Assembly: GCA_048615375.1 (NCBI GenBank)
Contig: JBMCLJ010000028.1
Span: forward strand, 1-15,084
Origin: JBMCLJ01 sp048615375
GTDB lineage: Bacteria > Patescibacteriota > Dojkabacteria > JAOAGR01
Length of the DNA: 15,084 nucleotides
Reading direction: 5' to 3'
In this document: positions 1 to 6,554 of the stretch, piece by piece
How positions within the stretch are numbered: position 1 is the first letter of the stretch
Layout: the number at the start of each line of letters is the position of its first letter
Made by a program: the position numbers and the translations under genes
Notes under the pieces: model-generated
Told to the model about the DNA's origin: nothing
The model's database searches: none
Seen by the model: only the letters and a program-made list of their open reading frames with translations

Positions 1-234
1 CAGGGGCAGCAAGATCCATTTGAGAATTTTGATCCGATGCAGGACATTGATGTTTCGGGGATAGAAATCATTGACACAGCGAAGGGGGATTCAATTGATT
101 TCAGCAGTATCGCGTATAATGAAGTTTTTAGTTTCAGGTGCCGTAATTGTGGGTTTAAATATGAAGGAAAGCAGCGATATGATGAATGTCCGAGATGCGG
201 GTCGAGTGAATTGGAGGATGTGGATTCGCAGTAG
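1..234 (+). CDS. C-terminal part of a zinc-ribbon protein (5' partial)
   Basis: The frame is open from base 1, and an ATG at 37 is only an internal candidate start, so the gene probably begins outside the window. The visible 77 residues end in a treble-clef or rubredoxin-like zinc ribbon. It has a CRNC pair, a 13-residue spacer with basic and aromatic residues, and a CPRC pair followed by GSSELE, which is the usual shape of a structural Zn(Cys)4 knuckle. The part before it is acidic and has no recognised motif. Zinc ribbons of this kind occur at the ends of many nucleic-acid-binding or regulatory proteins, so no specific role can be given. The TAG stop is at 232-234, and a promoter for the next operon follows about 60 nt later. 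Confidence 0.6.
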   Translation, partial: QGQQDPFENFDPMQDIDVSGIEIIDTAKGDSIDFSSIAYNEVFSFRCRNCGFKYEGKQRYDECPRCGSSELEDVDSQ

Positions 235-292
235 AAGTACTTTTTTTCAAAAGATATAGTTACGCCCAAAGTGACAACATATATATGATATA

Positions 293-321
293 TTGACTTC
301 TTTAATCTACCATGGTATTAT
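293..321 (+). promoter_or_regulatory. Sigma-70-like promoter of the peptide/acyltransferase/E1 cluster
   Basis: TTGACT (293-298) and TATTAT (316-321) are separated by exactly 17 nt, each one mismatch from consensus. The predicted start near 328 gives a leader of about 120 nt before the 21-codon ORF at 451. The leader is pyrimidine-rich. It contains a weak 6-bp hairpin (AGTAAG 362-367 with CTTACT 378-383) and shows no recognised riboswitch. Most other genes in the window have very short leaders, so this one stands out. Confidence 0.7.
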
Positions 322-437
322 CCCTATTACCACATTTCCCAATACATTTCTTCTCTTCAAAAGTAAGTTTTTTGCACCTTACTCCATTCTATTCTGCTCT
401 CCACAAAAAGCTTCGTAATGTCAGCTTACCTAAATAT

Positions 438-443
438 AGGAGG
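438..443 (+). promoter_or_regulatory. Strong Shine-Dalgarno AGGAGG
   Basis: A perfect AGGAGG lies 7 nt upstream of the ATG at 451. It is the best ribosome-binding site in the window. It supports translation of the small ORF at 451-516, since the acyltransferase ATG at 516 has no SD of its own. Confidence 0.75.
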
Positions 444-450
444 AAAGGTT

Positions 451-516
451 ATGGGATATGTATTGGTTATATATTGGAGAAACCAGAAAGAGGTGGTAGT
501 ATCCTATAGCGAATAA
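451..516 (+). CDS. 21-residue small ORF, candidate peptide precursor or leader peptide
   Basis: The product starts MGYVLVIYWR and ends VVVSYSE. It has a hydrophobic/aromatic first half, a charged middle (RNQKE) and a Val-rich end. It has no Cys and no C-terminal Gly-Gly, so it does not resemble a ubiquitin-like modifier. A perfect SD lies 7 nt before the ATG, and the promoter at 293-321 drives it as the first gene. Its TAA stop (514-516) shares one base with the ATG of the acyltransferase (TAATG), a classic arrangement for translational coupling. It could be the substrate of the adjacent acyltransferase and E1-like enzyme, by analogy with MccA/MccB, where a very short peptide is adenylated by a ThiF-like enzyme. 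It could also be only a leader that loads ribosomes for the next gene. The translation signals are seen in the sequence; the substrate role is inference. Confidence 0.55.
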   Translation: MGYVLVIYWRNQKEVVVSYSE

Positions 517-1514
517 TGATAATGACCGCAGATAAATCAACAAGTTATTCAATAGGTAAATATGATGTTTATGCCTTTCCTACAACAGATTCGAATGATA
601 CTGATTACGAGAAAAGGTTTGATGGAGCAATGGCACACCTACTTACTCGTTATGGTCAATGGTTTGTAAGCAGCTCTACCGAACTTTCTTTGCCTGCTGG
701 TTCAGTAGCTCATGTTGCATATTCAAATGATGATGTTAATTACCAAAAGCCTTTAGGAACATTAGCTGTCACATTTCCAGGAGTGAACTCCCAACCAAGT
801 CATGGGGAGATTCTCCTTGGACAACGTTTCAATAGTCTGCTTGGGATCAGTTCGCTTTTGAATTCTGCTGAAATGACACGATTTGCAATTAGTTCAGAAT
901 TGAGAGGTGCAGCTCAAGTAGATGTTATGCAGGCACTTGTTTTAGCAGGAGTATACAGTGTAGTGGAAACTAACAATTTCAGGAGACCAGGGGACTCAAT
1001 TTCTACAATTTTTGAGTTTATGCGACCTGAGTTAGCAAAAGTACTAAGGAAGCACTTATTCCCACACGTTCATCAAGTTAAAGGAAATAGACTTATCTAT
1101 AGAGACGACATGCATGTTAGTGATTTGATGGTCAAATATGCTCCATATTTCTTTAACCACGAACAGATCGCTTATTATATTGGTATAGCATTAACAAATA
1201 TTCATTATTTTCTTGATGGAGGGGCAGAATACCAAGATTTATCAAGAAATGAAGTACTGAGTTACAAGCAAAGTCTTAATGGTTCCTTAGATAGAGATCA
1301 TGTTGAGTTTATAAAACAGTTACTAATCGATACCAAGAGGGGTAACCACGTAGCAAAACATGTGCTTAGGGAAGTGCTTTATACCCATTCTGATGAACTA
1401 CTCAATAGTGTTGACGACGGTCCTGGATTATATATACAGCCTGTTGAATCTATGAAAAAAGATCTAGAAGAATACAATAAACGAAAAAAACAAAAAAAAA
1501 GACAAGCCGCCTAA
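516..1514 (+). CDS. LuxI/FeeM-like (GNAT-fold) N-acyltransferase candidate with C-terminal extension
   Basis: This 332-residue protein has a first half that reads like an autoinducer-synthase or N-acyl amino acid synthase core. It has an acidic turn (SNDDVNY, residues 70-76), a strand with PLGTLAVTF (79-87) and the signature EMTRFAISSELRG (119-131). That last segment resembles the E-x-x-R-F strand of LuxI-type enzymes and is followed by a long helix, as in the CoA/ACP-binding region. The Arg common in the G-T-x-R strand is Ala here, so the substrate may differ. Residues from about 180 to 332 form an extension I do not recognise, ending in a Lys/Arg-rich tail encoded by A7-C-A9. There is no signal peptide, membrane segment or Cys. 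The start at 516 is chosen because its ATG overlaps the stop of the small ORF; an ATG at 522 is the alternative. By family it would acylate an amine using acyl-ACP or acyl-CoA. The fold call is moderate and the substrate is unknown. Confidence 0.6.
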   Translation: MIMTADKSTSYSIGKYDVYAFPTTDSNDTDYEKRFDGAMAHLLTRYGQWFVSSSTELSLPAGSVAHVAYSNDDVNYQKPLGTLAVTFPGVNSQPSHGEILLGQRFNSLLGISSLLNSAEMTRFAISSELRGAAQVDVMQALVLAGVYSVVETNNFRRPGDSISTIFEFMRPELAKVLRKHLFPHVHQVKGNRLIYRDDMHVSDLMVKYAPYFFNHEQIAYYIGIALTNIHYFLDGGAEYQDLSRNEVLSYKQSLNGSLDRDHVEFIKQLLIDTKRGNHVAKHVLREVLYTHSDELLNSVDDGPGLYIQPVESMKKDLEEYNKRKKQKKRQAA

Positions 1515-1533
1515 TATATTGAAAGTATAAGAT

Positions 1534-2496
1534 ATGGAAACACAAGGTACATTTAACTGGGTTCAACATCCTCAGTTAGCTCGAGCATCTTTGATGCGTC
1601 AAGGTTCTGAACAACAAATGTTTGCAAATGAAGTATTTTTAGTCATAGGAGGAGGAACTGTTGGATATAGAGTAACAGAAGCTCTAGCACATTCTGGAGC
1701 AGGTTTAGGCAATAATGGTAAAGTTATTGTCTACCAGGGTCCTGACCAAGTCGATATAGAGAACCTTCACTCCGCATTTCGACTGCAAGATATTGGTCAA
1801 CCCAAACCAGAGGTACTACAAGCCTTAGTGAGTTCAATATCACCTTCAGCCCATTTTCAGATACATGGAGAGAATGTAACTAATTCATTAGAAGTACTAG
1901 AAAAACATCGTCCGGGAATTGTTATTGATGCATGCGATGACTTAACAGCTAAAATTGGTATAAGAAGAGATGCTGCTACATTAGCACAACAAAATAGACA
2001 CAAAGTTAATGCAATTATTATGGGGACTGACACAGGTTATTCTAGAATAGTTGAATATGAAGATCCAAGAGTTGAAGAATACACTATTTTTAACGGGAAA
2101 GTCAGCCCAGATACTTTGAGACTATTGGAAGAAACTGAAAGCCCTTTAGAACAATTTCGAGCACGAGTAAGTTTAGTATTCCAAGCGGTAGGTTTTGAAG
2201 ATTTTCCCACAGAACTATTGCAAGGTTTCATCACATTTGGTGAAAAAGTAATGAGACGGGAAAAAGTTTCTTATCCTCAACATCCCTTTGCAGGTATAAG
2301 AATAGGAGCAGACATTGCTGAAATAGCATTCCATCTAATAAATGATCGGAAGGTTAAATCCAGAGTAATACTCACTAACCCTACGATACTTTTTACAGAA
2401 GAGGGAGAACAAGAAGAGTTAAAGCGAAGAAGAGTTTTACAAAAGAAAGTACTTGAATTATTCTTTGGTAAAGACGCTAAATATCCATATCCTTGA
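1534..2496 (+). CDS. E1-like / ThiF-MoeB-MccB family adenylating enzyme
   Basis: This 320-residue protein carries the E1-superfamily Rossmann core. It has a nucleotide loop GGGTVG (39-44), the ribose-binding acidic region with D71 and D74, then ENL (76-78) and R83 in place of the usual NLNRQ finger. DIGQPKPEV follows with Lys91, then the SPSA segment where INP is usual, and IDACDD (131-136). These residues bind ATP and adenylate a C-terminal carboxylate in ThiF, MoeB and MccB. The only cysteine is C134 inside the IDACDD strand. I see no zinc-binding CxxC pairs and no mobile catalytic Cys, so thioester chemistry is unlikely and simple adenylation (as in MccB) is more plausible. The C-terminal third is helical and charged and not recognised. 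It follows the acyltransferase by 19 nt with no strong SD and ends with TGA. It is probably in one operon with its neighbours. Confidence 0.8.
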   Translation: METQGTFNWVQHPQLARASLMRQGSEQQMFANEVFLVIGGGTVGYRVTEALAHSGAGLGNNGKVIVYQGPDQVDIENLHSAFRLQDIGQPKPEVLQALVSSISPSAHFQIHGENVTNSLEVLEKHRPGIVIDACDDLTAKIGIRRDAATLAQQNRHKVNAIIMGTDTGYSRIVEYEDPRVEEYTIFNGKVSPDTLRLLEETESPLEQFRARVSLVFQAVGFEDFPTELLQGFITFGEKVMRREKVSYPQHPFAGIRIGADIAEIAFHLINDRKVKSRVILTNPTILFTEEGEQEELKRRRVLQKKVLELFFGKDAKYPYP

Positions 2497-2530
2497 TGTT
2501 CTGAATAAACTTGTCCATAATGAGTAAATC

Positions 2531-4810
2531 ATGACGCTAACATTGTTTTTTATAATTACCGGGATCATCTTCACCTTATTGCTGGGATTCATTATACTTT
2601 TTCATGACTTTCGTTCTTCAACAAACAAATTCTTCTTTTTATTCTCTTTATTCTCTTCACTATGGATGCTATTTAATTACTTCTCAGTAACATCCACAAA
2701 TATTGAAGTTATCGCTCTAAATATTAAATTAGTTCTTTTAGTAACTACAGTTTTATTATGGATGTTTGTGTTTTTCTCCCTTAGCTATCCTCATGGAACC
2801 AAAATATCCAAGAACAAGCTCATTTTTATCTCAGCTTTTGCATGTGTTACAGCTTTAACAAGTTTTTTACCATCTACAGTTGCCAAAGTAACTGTTAACG
2901 AAGGTAATATTAGCCCAACATTCGGTTCTACATATGCTTTTTATGCCGCTTTCCTTCTCTTTTCTTTCATATACTCACTTTATACTCTGGTTAAAAAGTA
3001 TCGATCAACTATCGGCATAGACAGGGTTAGAATTCAATACTTGTTCTTTGGTTTTTTCTTTGCATTGTTTATCCCTATTGTTACTAATTTTCTTGTAGTA
3101 ATAATTTTAGACTCATCTGCACTGGTAGTATTTGGCCCCTTAGCTATTCTTATTCTAGATGCATTTATTGTATATTCTATACTCAAACATCGGTTTCTAG
3201 GTATACGCTTGGTTATTGGAAAGTTTATTTACTTTTCTTATTTAATTGGAATAGTTTATGCTGGTCTATATACAATCATAGTACTAGAAAGTAAATTTAT
3301 TGATTCGCCGCTTAGTACAGCGGCAATCCTTCTCAATATCCCATTAGTAGGCTTAGGAATTCTATTTTATGAATTATCAAGCGAGGTAGTTAGAAACATA
3401 CTGAATAGTAAGATAATCTCAGTTAACTTTGATCCAAATGTTGAACGATCAAATTTTTCTGATGAAGTAAGTCGTATTCTAGATGTTAATAAGCTTGGCA
3501 AACTTTTTATTAACAAGTTTCATAGATTCTATGATCCATCTAGATCTAGTATTTTTCTGATAGGAAAAAGTAATTCTACTCTTTTCTTTCACGAGGGGGA
3601 CTATAACTCTGAAATCAGCTCACTGATTATTGAAAACTTTCATTTATTCTCTTCTAACGTCATTTATATCAAGGAGTATATTCAACACATCGATAAGCTA
3701 CCAGAATCAATTCAACAGATAGTAAAAATATTAGAATCACAAAAAGTTGAGATTCTTGTGATCTTTTCGGGAAAGGAGGATTTTTTAGGTTACTTTTTTT
3801 CTTCCGGAAAAGGAAATCGAGATCCGTACTTGCTTAACGATGTTGCTTTCATTTCAAGGTTAGTAGTAGATTTCTCAGTTGCACTAGAGAGAGCGTTTCT
3901 ATATTTGGAGGTAAAAAATTTTGCAGAAACCCTTGAATCCAAGGTCAAAGAAGCCACAAAAACCCTTCGGCGCCAGAAAAAGCAGTTGCAGGAGAAATAC
4001 CAGTTTGAGAAAGATATGATGGGTATCATGGGTCATGAATTAAGGACTCCAATGACTGTTGCTAAGGGTATGGCGGAGCTGGTACTGGCAAAAGCGGAAA
4101 GAGGCAATACGCTTGATAATGATTATGTCAAAATGAAAATGGAAAAAATTTATGACTCTATTATTAAAGAAGCAAGCCTCATCCAAACCATGTTATCTAC
4201 TTCCCATATCGACAACAATCGCCTCAACCTGCAAATAACTGACGTTGACCTCCTTACAGCAATTGAATACACCGTAGAAGCCTATAAAGGCGACGCGGAA
4301 AGAAAAGGACTGGTATTTAACTGGCAAAAACCAGTATTCGACGTTCCAATAATCAAATCTGACACCGGTCGCACCCAGGAGATCATCAATAATCTCGTAA
4401 GTAATGCGGTAAAATATACTCCAAAAGGCTCAGTATCCTTAACATTAGAAAAAGATAACGAATTCCTCTATTTCTCTGTAAAAGACACCGGTATCGGTAT
4501 ACCAAAAGACGAAATTGAAAACCTTGGCAAAAAATTCCATCGTATCGGTCAGCATATCGATGAAGAAAAACAAGTCGTACGATCCGGCGGAACCGGGCTT
4601 GGACTTTACGTAGTCAAAGGCCTGCTTAAAGCTCTCGGCGGCGAGCTGATTGTAGAATCAGAAGTCGGCAAAGGCTCAACATTCACAGCAACCTTCCCGT
4701 TAAAAAGCGCTTTCCACGATAATGTATTTGTGACTGATGAGCCTGTAGATGAACATGACATTTTCGAACAAATGGGATTGTCTTCTAAAGATAAAGTTCC
4801 AAAAAGCTAA
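2531..4810 (+). CDS. 7TM sensor histidine kinase with GAF-like domain
   Basis: This 759-residue membrane kinase begins with about seven hydrophobic segments (residues 1-260) and a YSILKHRFLGIRL exit motif typical of the 7TM histidine-kinase sensor family. A GAF-like domain covers roughly 300-455, ending in the characteristic SVALERAFLYLEV helix, followed by a coiled coil (about 460-500). The HisKA H-box HELRTP has the phospho-acceptor H502. The HATPase domain shows the N-box (N621 and N625), the G1 box DTGIGIP (D652) and the G2 box GGTGLGL (686-692). All catalytic motifs are intact. No receiver domain or response regulator is visible nearby, so its partner lies elsewhere. It starts 34 nt after the E1-like gene without a clear SD, which suggests co-transcription. 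GC content changes sharply near base 3900, between the GAF-like domain and the kinase core. Placement after two biosynthetic enzymes suggests it senses their product, which is inference. Confidence 0.88.
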   Translation: MTLTLFFIITGIIFTLLLGFIILFHDFRSSTNKFFFLFSLFSSLWMLFNYFSVTSTNIEVIALNIKLVLLVTTVLLWMFVFFSLSYPHGTKISKNKLIFISAFACVTALTSFLPSTVAKVTVNEGNISPTFGSTYAFYAAFLLFSFIYSLYTLVKKYRSTIGIDRVRIQYLFFGFFFALFIPIVTNFLVVIILDSSALVVFGPLAILILDAFIVYSILKHRFLGIRLVIGKFIYFSYLIGIVYAGLYTIIVLESKFIDSPLSTAAILLNIPLVGLGILFYELSSEVVRNILNSKIISVNFDPNVERSNFSDEVSRILDVNKLGKLFINKFHRFYDPSRSSIFLIGKSNSTLFFHEGDYNSEISSLIIENFHLFSSNVIYIKEYIQHIDKLPESIQQIVKILESQKVEILVIFSGKEDFLGYFFSSGKGNRDPYLLNDVAFISRLVVDFSVALERAFLYLEVKNFAETLESKVKEATKTLRRQKKQLQEKYQFEKDMMGIMGHELRTPMTVAKGMAELVLAKAERGNTLDNDYVKMKMEKIYDSIIKEASLIQTMLSTSHIDNNRLNLQITDVDLLTAIEYTVEAYKGDAERKGLVFNWQKPVFDVPIIKSDTGRTQEIINNLVSNAVKYTPKGSVSLTLEKDNEFLYFSVKDTGIGIPKDEIENLGKKFHRIGQHIDEEKQVVRSGGTGLGLYVVKGLLKALGGELIVESEVGKGSTFTATFPLKSAFHDNVFVTDEPVDEHDIFEQMGLSSKDKVPKS

Positions 4811-4812
4811 AT

Positions 4813-4862
4813 AATCATCGTTATAAACCCAATACACTCAGGCTTAAGAATCGGTGATTTTA
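4813..4862 (+). terminator. Possible weak terminator after the histidine kinase
   Basis: AATCATCG (4813-4820) can pair with CGGTGATT (4852-4859) in eight pairs, one of them G-U, and is followed by TTTA. The loop is long (31 nt) and the T-run short, so this is a weak candidate. It overlaps the -35 element of the next promoter. Confidence 0.22.
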
Positions 4863-4887
4863 CACATTTTGTGCTATAGGTTATAAT
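4859..4887 (+). promoter_or_regulatory. Promoter of the DHH-like gene
   Basis: TTTACA (4859-4864) and a consensus TATAAT (4882-4887) are 17 nt apart. The expected start near 4894 leaves a leader of about 16 nt before the ATG at 4910, with no Shine-Dalgarno. It makes the DHH-like gene a separate transcription unit from the kinase cluster. Confidence 0.7.
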
Positions 4888-4909
4888 CCACATATCTACA
4901 ACAAAACCT

Positions 4910-6547
4910 ATGGATAACAAAGCACAATCTCTTAAAAATCTCATTGAAAAATCAAATAAGATACTCCTCATTTTTCCGTATGTAATTAATGCTGATGTAG
5001 CCGCTTCAGTTGGGCTGATGGCCAAATTACTCAGAGAAAAATTCCAGAAAGAAGTAGAAATAGCAGCCTCTCGCAATGTCCCGACCAGATATCACGAATT
5101 GCTCCAAAAATGCGGCGTCGATCCTAACAACCTGCTCCAGGAAATCAAACCTGTTTCCTATGTTATCCATGTTAATGATGCAAAAGATAATATTAATGTA
5201 GACTGGAATCGTACAGACGACAAAGTAGACTTCATCCTTACTCCTGAGAGAACAGAGATTGACTTCAGTAAAGTATCATTCTCAAAAGAAGGAGGATATG
5301 ACCTCGTTATCACGTTTAATGCACAACAGCTTGATGATCTGGGCAAGGTGTACCAGGATTATAAATCCCAGTATGCAAGATATAATATCGTATCAGTAGA
5401 TTATCAGAACGCGAGTGCTGAGTATGGCAACCTTTCTCTTCATGATGAGAATAGCTCTACTGTTTCAGAAATAATGTACCAGCTGTATAAACAGCTTGGT
5501 TATAACCCGGATAATAAGGATGCTGAAGTTGTCGCACATGGTTTACTCGGCAGTACTCATGGACTCCACTATGTCACCAAGTATCAGACCTACGATGTCA
5601 TTTCCGAACTGGCTAACAAATACAAAGTTGATTCGGCAGACATAATTACGAAATATTTCTACTCTCTTGGTCAGAACGAACTTAAACTCAGGGAAAAGAT
5701 TCTTAAAAATGTTAAATTTGACGATAGTAAAAAAGCCATTTATTCACAATTAACATTGCAGGATTTTGGTGAAGCAGGTGTGAAACCAAATGATATCGAT
5801 GGTATGGATTACCTGCCTTTTAATGTGTGCAAAGGCTATGAAATTGCGTTTCTTGCTTATGAAGACAATGGAAAAAGTACCGTACTGATTCACTCAAATT
5901 CAAGTAAGCGGGATATAACCGATATTATACGAACCCTTGGAGGATACGGAAATAAATCATTCGGCATAGTATCCTTTAGTGAAAACGCACAGGCTGCAGC
6001 ACAAAAAGTGCTTAACGCTTTAGGCGGAAGCAGCAGTGATTCAGGCAACAATACAAACCAGCCAGGCTCAAATGAAGATAAGCCAAATACTCACTCTTCT
6101 TCGTCTTCACAGGACAATGGACAAAACGGTAACCAGGGACAGCAGAGCCAAAATGAACAGGCAAAGTCTCAACCTGAAAAAAACAAGGATCAACAAGGTA
6201 AAAATGAACAAGAGCAGGAGGAAAAGAAGGATGCTCCACCTTCGACTGGAGTAATGACTCAGGAGTATCAACCAACGGGGAATACTACTCCAGCTGGCTC
6301 AAACCAGCCAACACAAGGGTATGGTAATGCACAGTCCCGGAATGTGCCTCAATCGCAACCTGCGATGTCCTCCGGCCCATCAACAACGTCACAAGGAAAT
6401 GGTTCCTCTCCTGCTGGAAATCCACCAAGCTCTCCATTCCAGAAAGCCTCTCAGGATGATTTAAACAAGACCGTACAATCTTCTGATTCGCAAGGTTCTA
6501 ATCAACAAAACGCGGGAAATCGACCTCCGTTTGATAAGGCGGCGTAA
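4910..6547 (+). CDS. Degenerate DHH-family phosphoesterase-like protein with Gln/Asn/Ser-rich tail
   Basis: Residues 1-372 of this 545-residue protein follow the layout of DHH/DHHA1 phosphoesterases (RecJ/NrnA type), but the metal ligands are largely lost. Motif I, normally HxNPDGD, reads PYVINAD (23-29) with only D29 kept. Motif II, normally an aspartate strand, reads YDLVITFNAQ. Motif III, normally DHH, is DYQ (164-166) in VSVDYQNASAEYGN. The following NSSTVSEIMYQL (181-192) still matches the family. The DHHA1 glycine motif is weakened to GGYGNKSFG (354-362). It is therefore probably a pseudoenzyme that may bind rather than cut a nucleotide or nucleic acid. From about 373 to the end the protein is low complexity, rich in Gln, Asn, Ser, Pro and Gly with a Lys/Glu-rich patch, and likely disordered. 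No signal peptide or membrane segment is seen. It is convergent with the LCP gene, with 7 nt between the stops. Confidence 0.75.
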   Translation: MDNKAQSLKNLIEKSNKILLIFPYVINADVAASVGLMAKLLREKFQKEVEIAASRNVPTRYHELLQKCGVDPNNLLQEIKPVSYVIHVNDAKDNINVDWNRTDDKVDFILTPERTEIDFSKVSFSKEGGYDLVITFNAQQLDDLGKVYQDYKSQYARYNIVSVDYQNASAEYGNLSLHDENSSTVSEIMYQLYKQLGYNPDNKDAEVVAHGLLGSTHGLHYVTKYQTYDVISELANKYKVDSADIITKYFYSLGQNELKLREKILKNVKFDDSKKAIYSQLTLQDFGEAGVKPNDIDGMDYLPFNVCKGYEIAFLAYEDNGKSTVLIHSNSSKRDITDIIRTLGGYGNKSFGIVSFSENAQAAAQKVLNALGGSSSDSGNNTNQPGSNEDKPNTHSSSSSQDNGQNGNQGQQSQNEQAKSQPEKNKDQQGKNEQEQEEKKDAPPSTGVMTQEYQPTGNTTPAGSNQPTQGYGNAQSRNVPQSQPAMSSGPSTTSQGNGSSPAGNPPSSPFQKASQDDLNKTVQSSDSQGSNQQNAGNRPPFDKAA

Positions 6548-6554
6548 AAAGAAT

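Noticed and set aside
312..509. 65-codon open frame in the leader of the acyltransferase operon
   Set aside because: It begins inside the -10 box region (316-321), has no SD, and conflicts with the 451-516 ORF, which has a perfect SD and a coupled stop.
451..2496. Reading the small ORF and E1-like protein as a ubiquitin-like conjugation system
   Set aside because: The peptide is only 21 residues and does not end in Gly-Gly, the E1-like protein has no visible catalytic Cys, and no E2 or JAB peptidase is present.
2520..2534. Four-codon ORF (ATG AGT AAA TCA TGA) overlapping the start of the kinase gene
   Set aside because: The ATGA overlap is suggestive of coupling, but there is no SD and such short frames arise often by chance.
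6012..6275. 87-codon minus-strand frame opposite the Gln/Asn/Ser tail of the DHH-like gene
   Set aside because: It is a shadow of low-complexity coding sequence on the other strand, with no SD, promoter or recognisable protein pattern.
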